Shown piece by piece: positions 52,222 to 59,533 of a stretch of 64,000 bases of DNA. How positions within the stretch are numbered: the first letter of the stretch is position 1; the number at the start of each line of letters is the position of its first letter. The DNA comes from Nocardia transvalensis. Lineage in GTDB: Bacteria; Actinomycetota; Actinomycetes; Mycobacteriales; Mycobacteriaceae. Below the pieces are notes generated by a model. That model was not told where the DNA came from, did not search any database, and was given only the letters and a program-made list of their open reading frames with translations. The stretch is taken from NCBI RefSeq assembly GCF_015477765.1, contig NZ_JADLQQ010000014.1:147643-211642 (forward strand). Direction: 5' to 3'. The translations under genes were made by a program, and so were the position numbers.

Positions 52222-52704
52222 GTGACGTATCCGACCGTGGAGAACTGCGATCCATCGAATCCGCGGAAAGCGTTCAAGTGGGCATTCGTCGCCCTGCCGT
52301 TCAAGGGCTCGACACCGCTGCTCGTGCAATCGGATGTGCAAGAGGAACTGTCGCAATGGTTCTGGGAGTTGGGCTTTCGCTGGCATCCCGAGCTGGCGAC
52401 CAAGAAGGTCCAGCCCCCAGCCCACGGGCAATCCCACACCCTCAACAACCTGGTGCGCTTCGTTGCGGCCGACACCCCGAACCTCCCACCGGCCGATCTG
52501 CCGCGACGCGGCGGATTCATCGAGCCGCCAACGGTTTTCGATCCCTCTGCACACGACGACGCGGCAGTGATCGACCACCTCCGCCGCGCCGAGGCCAGCG
52601 AGCGGGCACGGGTGATCACGCGGGAGATGTGCGGCCGAAACCGAGCATCCGTGATCCACGCCTACACCGAGCTATGGAAAAACCACCAGCCACAACAGGA
52701 ATGA
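52222..52704 (+). CDS. Phage gene 29-like protein (DUF2744)
   Basis: A 160-residue protein: NCDPSNPRKAFKWAFVALPF, ELSQWFWELGFRWHPELATK, and a helical C-terminus ending LWKNHQPQQE. It matches DUF2744, found next to tail genes in actinophages and unknown in function. AAGGAG supports the GTG at 52222, two bases after the previous stop. Confidence 0.75.
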   Translation: MTYPTVENCDPSNPRKAFKWAFVALPFKGSTPLLVQSDVQEELSQWFWELGFRWHPELATKKVQPPAHGQSHTLNNLVRFVAADTPNLPPADLPRRGGFIEPPTVFDPSAHDDAAVIDHLRRAEASERARVITREMCGRNRASVIHAYTELWKNHQPQQE

Positions 52705-52717
52705 AAGGGGGGAAATC

Positions 52718-53935
52718 GTGGCGGACAGAGACACCTACGCACGGGCGATCATCGCCGAAGGACAGCGGCGGGGGATCGCGCCCGAGGGCATCGTCATCGC
52801 CCTGGCGGTGGCGCTGGTCGAATCCAACCTGACCATGTACGCCAACCCGGCCGATCCCGAGACGCTGGCCTACCCACACGACGCGCTGAGTACCGACTAC
52901 GACTCCTCGGGCCTGTTCCAGCAGCGCCCCCGATGGTGGGGCGGTCCGGCCGATCGCATGGACCCCGCCCGCTCGGCCGGACTGTTCTATGCCGCGCTGG
53001 CACGGCTCGACTACACCTCCGGCGCGCACTCGCCCGGCTGGTACGCCCAGCAAATCCAACAGTCGGCCTACCCGAACCGCTACGACGAGCGGATACCCGA
53101 CGCGCAGGCCCTCTATGACCGCCTCACCGAATCAACAAGGGAGGACACGCCTTTGGGCGAACATATATTGCCGTACGACCGGAACACCGTGCCGCAGGAA
53201 ACCGGATATTGGTGCGGGCCCGCATCGACACAGATCGTGTTGAACTCCAGAGGTATCGACGTTCCGGAAGCTCAGCTGGCCGCCGAAATCGGAACCACCT
53301 GGAACGGCACCGATTACGTCGGCCTGATCACCCCTGTACTCAACCGGTACACCGGCGGCGGATACGTCGAACGCTACATGCCGAACGACCCGCCCGGCGC
53401 GGACGAGACAGAGCAACTGTGGCATGACATCGTGGCGTCGATCAACGCCGGTTACGGCGTCGTCGCCAATATCGTTGCCCCGCCGGACAATTACCCGCGC
53501 GGCGTCAAGGGCTCGATCAGCCCGGCATATGCGGGTGGCACCGTCTATCACTATGTCGCGATCATGGGGTTTGACGACACCGCCGATCGTGCCGTGTGGA
53601 TCGCGGACAGCGGTTTCCGCCCGTTCGGGTATTGGTGCTCATTCGATCAGATCGCGAGTTTGATTCCGCCGAAGGGCTACACAGCCAACCTTTCGGCCCC
53701 TGATGGAGAGGAGACAGCATTGTCCGAGATCGCCGACATCATCCGCCAGGAACTCACCTATCAGTTCCCCTCACGGGTGGAGGGCTCGGACTACCGAGAC
53801 ACCCTCGTCGGCTACACCCTCAACAACGACAAGAAACTGTACGACATCGAGCAGTGGCGACCCACCGTGGACGCGCAACTGGCGGCGCTGAACACCAAGC
53901 TCGATCGCATCCTCAACGCTCTGGAGGCCAACTGA
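52718..53935 (+). CDS. Endolysin with lysozyme-like and C39-like peptidase domains
   Basis: The 405-residue protein has an N-terminal lytic-transglycosylase-like domain (Glu35 in VALVESNLTM, SSGLFQQRPRWWGG) and a C39-type cysteine peptidase at about 155-320 (Cys166 in YWCGPASTQIVLN, His278 in YHYVAIMGFDD, Asp296 in IADSGF). It should cut both glycan and peptide bonds of peptidoglycan at lysis. The C-terminal 80 residues are helical. No cell-wall-binding domain is recognised. Holin-like genes follow. Confidence 0.85.
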   Translation: MADRDTYARAIIAEGQRRGIAPEGIVIALAVALVESNLTMYANPADPETLAYPHDALSTDYDSSGLFQQRPRWWGGPADRMDPARSAGLFYAALARLDYTSGAHSPGWYAQQIQQSAYPNRYDERIPDAQALYDRLTESTREDTPLGEHILPYDRNTVPQETGYWCGPASTQIVLNSRGIDVPEAQLAAEIGTTWNGTDYVGLITPVLNRYTGGGYVERYMPNDPPGADETEQLWHDIVASINAGYGVVANIVAPPDNYPRGVKGSISPAYAGGTVYHYVAIMGFDDTADRAVWIADSGFRPFGYWCSFDQIASLIPPKGYTANLSAPDGEETALSEIADIIRQELTYQFPSRVEGSDYRDTLVGYTLNNDKKLYDIEQWRPTVDAQLAALNTKLDRILNALEAN

Positions 53936-53937
53936 TC

Positions 53938-54186
53938 ATGACTAACCCAACTCAGGTCGAGCACGGCTGGCGGGCCACCGCCCGCACAATCTTCGCGGTC
54001 ACGGTCGCGGTACTGTCACTGATCCCGACCATGCTGGCAACCGCACATCTCGATACCACCGTGGTCGGGGCCCAGGTGATCGCAGTAGCCGCCGCGGTCA
54101 CCAGGATTCTGTCTCTACCAGCGGTGAATCAGCTCATCGACCAGTTCGCGCCGTTCCTGTCTGCTCGGCCCCGCATCAGGGAGTAA
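53938..54186 (+). CDS. Holin candidate
   Basis: An 82-residue protein with two hydrophobic segments (TIFAVTVAVLSLIPTMLATA and AQVIAVAAAVTRILSL) and short charged ends. Size, topology and position right after the lysin fit a holin, which releases the lysin through the membrane. GGAGG precedes the ATG. Confidence 0.75.
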   Translation: MTNPTQVEHGWRATARTIFAVTVAVLSLIPTMLATAHLDTTVVGAQVIAVAAAVTRILSLPAVNQLIDQFAPFLSARPRIRE

Positions 54187-54193
54187 CCCCCAC

Positions 54194-54523
54194 GTGAGCG
54201 ATCTCGGGCCCAACGATCACCCGGTGTTGTTCTGGGCTACCGTCGCGGCAGGCTTGGCCGGCGCCGTCTCGCTGATCTGGGCCCGACTCGCCCCGGCCGG
54301 ATCGTTCTTCTGGAACCTGCGCGTGAAGCTGATTCAGCGCCGCCAGCAGATCGAAGCCGAAGCCGCCGCGCTCAACGACCAGCGCAACGAAATGCTGATC
54401 GCCCAAATATCCGCTCTCAAAGAGCAAGTGGACGATCTGTTACGCGAACTGACCCGCACACAAAAAGATCTCGCGGAAGCGCGAACGGAAATCATGGCGC
54501 TGCGCGCCCAGCTGAGCCGATAA
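54194..54523 (+). CDS. Second lysis-cassette membrane protein with coiled coil
   Basis: The 109-residue protein has one membrane helix (PVLFWATVAAGLAGAVSLIW) followed by a long coiled coil (IEAEAAALNDQRNEMLIAQI to the end). Such proteins follow holins in many actinophages and may be a second holin, an antiholin or a spanin-like part. The function is open. The start is a GTG seven bases after the holin stop. Confidence 0.65.
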   Translation: MSDLGPNDHPVLFWATVAAGLAGAVSLIWARLAPAGSFFWNLRVKLIQRRQQIEAEAAALNDQRNEMLIAQISALKEQVDDLLRELTRTQKDLAEARTEIMALRAQLSR

Positions 54524-54541
54524 CACGGCTCGTATCTCGAT

Positions 54542-54571
54542 AGCCCCTCACCGAGTGATCGGCGGGGGGCT
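54542..54571 (+). terminator. Terminator after the lysis cassette
   Basis: AGCCCC (54542-54547) pairs with GGGGCT (54566-54571), and TTCT follows. It separates the lysis genes from the fibre-like gene. Confidence 0.6.
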
Positions 54572-54598
54572 TTCTGGTGCATCCATTGGGGGTTGCTT

Positions 54599-55879
54599 GT
54601 GACATCGCCACACGACGGCGCAACGCCGGGGCCCTATCCGTCACCACCCGACCAATCATGGACTCCGGCAGGTTCGAATACGGGTGCAGGATCGTGGGCG
54701 GGCAAAGATTGGGGTGAGCATTGGGGGCAGTCGATCCCCGGCGCGGGATTCGATAACGGCGACGCCACCGACGCCCAGATAGACGCCGTACGCGACACCC
54801 TGTTGAGCACAACGCTCGGGCAATGGGGCGCAACGAAACAAGGGTTCCTGTCCTGGATTTTGGCCGCGATCGACAACCTGATCAAAGCCATCGTCGGAGC
54901 CGCAATCGGTGGGCTCGAAGGATTCGTCCGCTGGATCACCGGAACCGTGGACGATCACACGACCACCCTCGGGGACCATGAGGCGCGGATCGACAACCTG
55001 AAAAAGTCGGTCGACGGCGTGGTCCAGACGATCAACGGCGCATATCAACCGCTGTACTTCTCCGGGTTCGTGGAATTGAAGCCGACCACGAACTTGATTG
55101 ACGTGATCATGATCGGCGCGGGTGGCGGGGGAGGCGGCGGCAAGGACGGCGGTCTCAATAACCCCAACTACGGCGGCGGGGGCGGCGGTGGCGGTGGTGA
55201 GTCCCACGTGACGATCAACGCCAGCGACGTTCCGGCCGGGCCCGATGGGATTCGCCGCATCTGGATCACCATGGGCGGCAACGGGACCGGTGAACAACCA
55301 CCCCAGGGCGGCGGGCCCGGCGTGGGCGGGCAGAAGGGCGCGGACACGTGCCTGTACTTCACCGACCCGTCCCAGGGCACCCCGACCGTGAAATACCGCG
55401 CTGGCGGCGGCGCTGGAGGCCAAAGCCGAACCAACGCAGCATCGGCGGCCCCCGGTGGATCGGGCACCGTGCCCGGCGGCGACGGTGGCGCGTTCTACTT
55501 CCAAGGCGACACCCCGGTCAGTGAGAGCGGACAGAACTCGGCGCAGCCGGTCGGCGTGTCCAACGGTGGCGGGGGCGGCGGCGCTGGCTCAGGCCGAGGC
55601 GGAGGCATCCCCACCACCCCGGATTACGTACCCGGCCGCGGAGGCGGCGGCGGCCCCAATCCGGGCGGAAAACCAGTGGGCGGCAACGGGTCCTCCACCA
55701 CCGAATACCTACCCATCGGAGGTGGCGGCGGAGCGGGTGGCAACTCGAGCACACCAGGGGGAAACGGGGGCGACCCCGGAGGCGGCGGAGGCGGCGGCGG
55801 AGCCATCGGCGGAATCGGACGGCAGACAGCGGGCGGACACGGCGGCGTCGGCCGGGCCTGGATCAGAGAGAGGACATAG
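54599..55879 (+). CDS. Glycine-rich tail-fibre-like protein
   Basis: The 426-residue protein has a helical N-terminus (LGQWGATKQGFLSWILAAID, DDHTTTLGDHEARIDNLKKS), a coiled-coil neck, and a C-terminal 260-residue domain with long glycine runs (IDVIMIGAGGGGGGG, GGGGGGAGSGRGGG). Polyglycine domains of this kind are adhesin tips in other phages. The GTG at 54599 has GGGGG at good distance. Host binding is inferred. Confidence 0.75.
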   Translation: MTSPHDGATPGPYPSPPDQSWTPAGSNTGAGSWAGKDWGEHWGQSIPGAGFDNGDATDAQIDAVRDTLLSTTLGQWGATKQGFLSWILAAIDNLIKAIVGAAIGGLEGFVRWITGTVDDHTTTLGDHEARIDNLKKSVDGVVQTINGAYQPLYFSGFVELKPTTNLIDVIMIGAGGGGGGGKDGGLNNPNYGGGGGGGGGESHVTINASDVPAGPDGIRRIWITMGGNGTGEQPPQGGGPGVGGQKGADTCLYFTDPSQGTPTVKYRAGGGAGGQSRTNAASAAPGGSGTVPGGDGGAFYFQGDTPVSESGQNSAQPVGVSNGGGGGGAGSGRGGGIPTTPDYVPGRGGGGGPNPGGKPVGGNGSSTTEYLPIGGGGGAGGNSSTPGGNGGDPGGGGGGGGAIGGIGRQTAGGHGGVGRAWIRERT

Positions 55880-55882
55880 ACC

Positions 55883-56239
55883 GTGGCAAAGGTCGCGACC
55901 ACTCATATCGAAAGCATGAACCTGATCGGGCACGCGAAGGTGTTCAAACTCGGCGAACCGTTCGACGTGGACGGCCAACCATGCTCGTACGTCATCGTGT
56001 GGATCACCCCGGCCGACTCATTCCAGAACGCACAGGTCGGGGTCATCCCCGCGACGGAATGGGGATCGGTCCTCGGCGGCCACCTGCGCCGACGCGCCGG
56101 AATGACACTGTTGGACTGCTACGACCCCGGCAACGCCGAGTACGTCAACGGCTGCTACGTGACCGCGCTGAAGATGCTCGGCTACGAATACGTCCCGCCG
56201 GAAAACTTCCCAGACGCTGGCAGGAAAGAAGGTGCCTGA
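55883..56239 (+). CDS. Hypothetical protein coupled to the fibre-like gene
   Basis: A 118-residue alpha/beta protein (ESMNLIGHAKVFKLGEPFDV, CSYVIVWITPADSFQNAQVG, YVTALKMLGYEYVPPENFPD). It begins four bases after the fibre-like gene and is probably a fibre chaperone or accessory protein, judged only from position. Confidence 0.6.
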   Translation: MAKVATTHIESMNLIGHAKVFKLGEPFDVDGQPCSYVIVWITPADSFQNAQVGVIPATEWGSVLGGHLRRRAGMTLLDCYDPGNAEYVNGCYVTALKMLGYEYVPPENFPDAGRKEGA

Positions 56240-56315
56240 TAACGAGGGCTTCCACTCTGAGCCGATCGTGAGCAGCCACGGCGGCGGTCCTGGTGGGTCA
56301 CCCGAGGGGGACTGA
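56232..56315 (+). CDS. Possible 27-residue end-of-operon protein
   Basis: A frame from GTG 56232 overlaps the previous stop and ends inside the terminator hairpin (MPDNEGFHSEPIVSSHGG, GPGGSPEGD). AGGAAAG lies upstream. The overlap is typical of coupled phage genes, but the frame is short and may be chance. Confidence 0.3.
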   Translation: MPDNEGFHSEPIVSSHGGGPGGSPEGD

Positions 56316-56329
56316 CCCGCCAGGGCCGC
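56284..56329. terminator. Strong bidirectional terminator between late and cargo blocks
   Basis: GCGGTCCTGGTGGGTCA (56284-56300) pairs with TGACCCGCCAGGGCCGC (56313-56329) with two mismatches. It separates rightward structural genes from the leftward genes beyond. Confidence 0.75.
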
Positions 56330-56349
56330 TCCAATTCTAGAGCCGGTGC

Positions 56350-56655
56350 TCAGGGGTTCAGTACGTCGTAACCTGCATCAAGATTCCCGGCGGCTGCACC
56401 ACCCTTTTCAGTGAGCAGATAAATGTAATCGGTCTTGTTCTCACCTACCACGACATATTCGGAAGTACCATCGGGTGCGCGTTTATGCTCGACGTAACCG
56501 TGCCTGTGGAACCAGGTCAACGTCAACACCACACCATTTCGACGGGACAGACCCAGGCTTTTGTAAAGTTCGTCCGGCCAGTGTTCCTTACCATCATTCA
56601 ACGCCTCGAGGACCCGTCTCCTGAGCTTCGTCCACGGTTGGCGTGCACAGGTCAC
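56350..56655 (-). CDS. Small winged-helix-like cargo protein
   Basis: The 101-residue protein (LRRRVLEALNDGKEHWPDEL, LGLSRRNGVVLTLTWFHRHG, a wing with TSEYVVVGENKTDYIYLLTE) resembles a winged helix. AAGGAG six bases before the GTG at 56655 sets the start; an ATG at 56721 lies inside the next gene. It follows the toxin-like gene in the same direction and could regulate it. Confidence 0.55.
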   Translation of the reverse strand: MTCARQPWTKLRRRVLEALNDGKEHWPDELYKSLGLSRRNGVVLTLTWFHRHGYVEHKRAPDGTSEYVVVGENKTDYIYLLTEKGGAAAGNLDAGYDVLNP

Positions 56656-56717
56656 CTCTTCTCCTTTCTTGCGTGCCGCTCGGTCACATGCGGCATGTAC
56701 ACCCTTCTGCCGCAGCC

Positions 56718-57728
56718 TCACCCCTTTTCACCCGGAAAGCGCGGCGGAATACCCTTCACACGCGCCCTCTCGCGCTCCTCCCGCCCGCCACGAGTCGACC
56801 CTGCCTCTGGCGGCTCCCGATGCGGCGATTCAATACCTGGCGTGGGACGTGCGACCCTCAGCAAATCCGCCACCTCGCGGGACATGTCGAGAACCTTCCC
56901 CGTGCCTGCCGCTTCCCGCGCTTCCCGTGCCACAGCCGCGAGCCGGTCCGCTGCCTCCCGCTGCTGCTGCCGCGCCTTCTCAATAGCCGCTTCTCGTTCC
57001 CGCTGGCGTGCCTTCTCGGCTGGGTCAGGTTCCTCGCGCCCGCCCTTCTCGGCCACATCAGGCTCGTCCCGGCCCCGTACCAGCTGCGCTGGTGGTGTGA
57101 ATTCTCGCGCCACTCGTTCCGCGGCTTCCCGTTCAACCCTGGCACGTTCTTGGGCACGGGCTTCCCGTTCATCGCGCTCCCGCTGCTTGGCCCGCTCGCT
57201 TCGTTCACGGGCCAGTTTCAGCCGCTCCATGTAACGGGCCAGAGCTTGTTTCTGCTCGCGGGCCTTGTCACGCGCCAATTCTTTCGCCCGTTGGAATGCG
57301 GCATTGCGCTCAGCGCGGCTGACCCTGACGAGAGTAAAACGTCCCCGCGTTTCCCGATTGGCCCGCTCGAGCGCATCCGCCACACTCTTCGGAATCTTTC
57401 CGGAAACCTCCCAGACAATCGGAATACGGAGGTCGCGAGCCAGAACAATATCCTTCTCTATCTGCCGGAAAAGCTCTTTCGATGGCTTTATTCGCTTACC
57501 GACCTTATTTTCGACTCCCCTTTCGACCATGCCGTTTCTGATCTTTGCAATGTCGAGCTTCCGCCATTCACCATTGGGAAGCCGGACCCGTACTTCCTTC
57601 TGCCAGCCGTTCGCCTCGGTGCGGCCCATAATCTCGGCTCGACCATCACGGAAAGCATTACCGATATCGAACGATTCCCGCCCGCCCCGGCCGCCGGAAT
57701 AACTGTCTCTGTCGTCGTCGGATGACAT
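56718..57728 (-). CDS. PD-(D/E)XK toxin-like nuclease with charged coiled coil
   Basis: The 336-residue protein has an N-terminal domain (about 40-145) with a restriction-endonuclease-like core: Asp59 in EWRKLDIAKI and Glu73-x-Lys75 in RGVENKVGKR, then KELFRQIEKDIVLARDLR and IVWEVSGKIPKSVADALERA. This resembles REase-fold toxin tips of actinobacterial polymorphic toxins. Residues 150-336 are a long Arg/Glu/Ala-rich coiled coil. No signal peptide or export domain is seen. It lies behind an immunity-like gene. Nuclease activity is inferred. Confidence 0.6.
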   Translation of the reverse strand: MSSDDDRDSYSGGRGGRESFDIGNAFRDGRAEIMGRTEANGWQKEVRVRLPNGEWRKLDIAKIRNGMVERGVENKVGKRIKPSKELFRQIEKDIVLARDLRIPIVWEVSGKIPKSVADALERANRETRGRFTLVRVSRAERNAAFQRAKELARDKAREQKQALARYMERLKLARERSERAKQRERDEREARAQERARVEREAAERVAREFTPPAQLVRGRDEPDVAEKGGREEPDPAEKARQREREAAIEKARQQQREAADRLAAVAREAREAAGTGKVLDMSREVADLLRVARPTPGIESPHREPPEAGSTRGGREERERARVKGIPPRFPGEKG

Positions 57729-57802
57729 GACTCGCCCCAAGGGAATTCGAACGGTGAAACGGAAGTCCAACGCCACAGCGTCACTGTGACGGTTGGGGCC
57801 AG

Positions 57803-58330
57803 CTAGCCGAACAGCTGCGGTTTCCACTCCCGCATCGGCGGCCGACCCGCGGCAGTCCACTGCGTGTAATCCTCAGTGGCGAACTCGAACATAGTCGACC
57901 ATTCGTTGCCGGTGCGCTGAGAAATCGCGACCACTAGCATCTGCCGCGGATCACGATACGTGAAAGCGAATTCCTGATGTACCACGGGCCCGAGTGTTTC
58001 GTCACGGTCCCAGTTCGGAATGTTCATCCACTCACCGCCGAAATTACGCCGGAACGTCTCACCGAGGAACCGCACGAATTGATCGGTAATATCGTCGTCA
58101 GGAAATGGCGCGTCTTCGCCGGGCATCAATTCCAGCGCCACCGCTTCCGCCCGGTTCAACCCCTCGACGGTAAAGGGGTTCTCAGGCATATCCGGAACCG
58201 TCTCGGTGAGAAACTTTCGAAGCTGCGAATCCATGCGTTCGGGTTCGAGCCATTCCATGAATTCGGGCCTGCGCTGGTCGGATTCCTGCCGCGCCAGTTC
58301 GGCTTTCGTCATCTTCTGGTATTGACCCAT
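57803..58330 (-). CDS. Immunity-protein-like partner of the toxin-like nuclease
   Basis: The 175-residue acidic protein (NRAEAVALELMPGEDAPFPD, DQFVRFLGETFRRNFGGEW, TLGPVVHQEFAFTYRDPRQM, ATEDYTQWTAAGRPPM) resembles proteins I associate with toxin-immunity loci in Nocardia and Mycobacterium. It is encoded 75 bases upstream of the nuclease-like gene, same strand. Acidic charge fits neutralising a basic nuclease. AAGGGG supports the ATG at 58330; upstream ATGs at 58339 and 58360 are possible. Confidence 0.55.
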   Translation of the reverse strand: MGQYQKMTKAELARQESDQRRPEFMEWLEPERMDSQLRKFLTETVPDMPENPFTVEGLNRAEAVALELMPGEDAPFPDDDITDQFVRFLGETFRRNFGGEWMNIPNWDRDETLGPVVHQEFAFTYRDPRQMLVVAISQRTGNEWSTMFEFATEDYTQWTAAGRPPMREWKPQLFG

Positions 58331-58344
58331 TCGTTCCATCCCCT

Positions 58345-58395
58345 TCAGTAGTTGCGGCAAGGGGCAGGCTTCGTATACGGCCTGTAATCGCCCAT
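58345..58395 (-). CDS. Possible 16-residue leader of the immunity-like gene
   Basis: GGGAGG is seven bases before an ATG that opens a 16-codon frame (MGDYRPYTKPAPCRNY) ending just before the immunity-like start. It may couple or tune translation of that gene. The ribosome-binding site is strong, but the frame is very short. Confidence 0.3.
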   Translation of the reverse strand: MGDYRPYTKPAPCRNY

Positions 58396-58441
58396 AACGC
58401 CTACCTCCCTCGTGTCGAACCGAACATGCCAGTGTGACCGA

Positions 58442-58774
58442 TCACGGAAGATACTTCCACGCAATCCAGTAATCCGCCTGCGCCTTCGCGTCCTCCACAT
58501 CCCGAGCGGGCGGTGCCTCCTGCAACAGATACCCGCCAGCACGCACCACCGACCACACACACGTCGTCGCTGTCGCGGCCTTCACCTGGACACGATCTGC
58601 ACCCAGCGGCTTCCACAGCCACCATTCGCGCTCGTCGCCTTCGAGTCTCCAACTGCCGGTTGCATGCTCGGGCCGGATCGGCCCGTACGGCATGGTGTCG
58701 CTGTAACGCTGATCATCTGTGCAATCGTCTGAAATCTGCTGCGCCGTATCCACGCGAACGTACCGTGACGCCAT
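58442..58774 (-). CDS. Hypothetical leftward cargo protein
   Basis: A 110-residue protein rich in Trp and charged residues (GSWRLEGDEREWWLWKPLGA, RVQVKAATATTCVWSVVRAG, QADYWIAWKYLP). No family is recognised. It lies upstream of the immunity-like gene in the same direction. Confidence 0.55.
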   Translation of the reverse strand: MASRYVRVDTAQQISDDCTDDQRYSDTMPYGPIRPEHATGSWRLEGDEREWWLWKPLGADRVQVKAATATTCVWSVVRAGGYLLQEAPPARDVEDAKAQADYWIAWKYLP

Positions 58775-59049
58775 TTCTATCTATCCAATTCCAGAGGGAA
58801 GGCCCCGGTGCACGTGGAGCCTTCCCACGGTTGTGCCTAATCCCGAAGTCGAACGACTCCGTTATTCTTCGACGTTACCGTCATCTTCCGGACCCAACAC
58901 GACACCTCCCTTCTCTCCCAGACAATTTCGTGCCATCCGTTTCCGCGGAGTTGAATCATGCTGCAACAGGCGATAACCGTGTGTCCGGAGTGATCGCGTG
59001 GTGGCTTGCTCTGCGGAACGGACGATTACAAGCTCTCTCCGGTTCCGCG
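58775..59049. other. Gap with only a doubtful short leftward frame
   Basis: The region may encode a 24-residue leftward peptide (MARNCLGEKGGVVLGPEDDG, ending NVEE) with GGGAGG inside it. Composition does not favour any longer frame. I see no promoter or repeat that can be named. Confidence 0.3.
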
Positions 59050-59400
59050 CTAGTAGTTTCGCCCGGTATCCGGTTTGATTTTTCCCGCCTCTACCAAGGT
59101 CCGCCACGCCGACTTTTTGCGCGGGCAGTTCTCCTTGAGACAGTCACGGTGCCGCTGCATCGTCTTCTGCGCCTCGGGCACGCTCAGCGGCCGGTCGGGT
59201 GCCTCGTGCGGCCAACCGGTCGGCCATAGCCCAGCGTCGGCGGCCCTAGCGTCTTCGGCCTGTACACGTTCGCGTCGACGCTCGGCCCGCACACGAGCCA
59301 GGATCTCTTGAACGCTGGTACCGGCTTGTTCATGATTGGCATCCTCGCGCCACCAGTTGAACCCCACCGTGTCACCCCTGCCGCCATTCGGTCCGGTCAT
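59050..59400 (-). CDS. Hypothetical leftward protein with C-terminal Cys/Lys cluster
   Basis: A 116-residue mostly helical protein (TSVQEILARVRAERRRERVQ, RPLSVPEAQKTMQRHRDCLK, ENCPRKKSAWRTLVEAGKIK). The Cys-x4-Cys and the conserved-looking His/Arg segment recall short phage proteins with a single zinc-like knuckle, but no family is recognised. It is the first gene of the leftward cargo block, opposite the XRE/TPR gene. Confidence 0.55.
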   Translation of the reverse strand: MTGPNGGRGDTVGFNWWREDANHEQAGTSVQEILARVRAERRRERVQAEDARAADAGLWPTGWPHEAPDRPLSVPEAQKTMQRHRDCLKENCPRKKSAWRTLVEAGKIKPDTGRNY

Positions 59401-59472
59401 TGGTACGGCACCCGACACCGAGCGGTGATCATCCCGGTGTCGGGGCCTGCACACAGGTTCCCGCCGATGGGG

Positions 59473-59510
59473 GTGACAGCGAGATACCAGAAGGTGACAC
59501 GAAAGTGACA
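59473..59510. promoter_or_regulatory. GTGACA repeats before the XRE/TPR regulator gene
   Basis: GTGACA occurs at 59473, 59494 and 59505, and in reverse (TGTCAC) near 59370. TAGATT at 59520-59525 ends about eight bases before the ATG at 59534, so the regulator mRNA may be leaderless. The repeats are probable binding sites for the regulator itself. Confidence 0.5.
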
Positions 59511-59533
59511 GTGCGGGACTAGATTCTGGTGTG

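Noticed and set aside
56643..57725. Rightward frame of 360 codons opposite the toxin-like gene
   Set aside because: Rich in Leu/Phe/Pro as expected from the complement of an Arg/Glu coiled coil; the leftward protein has motifs and start signals.
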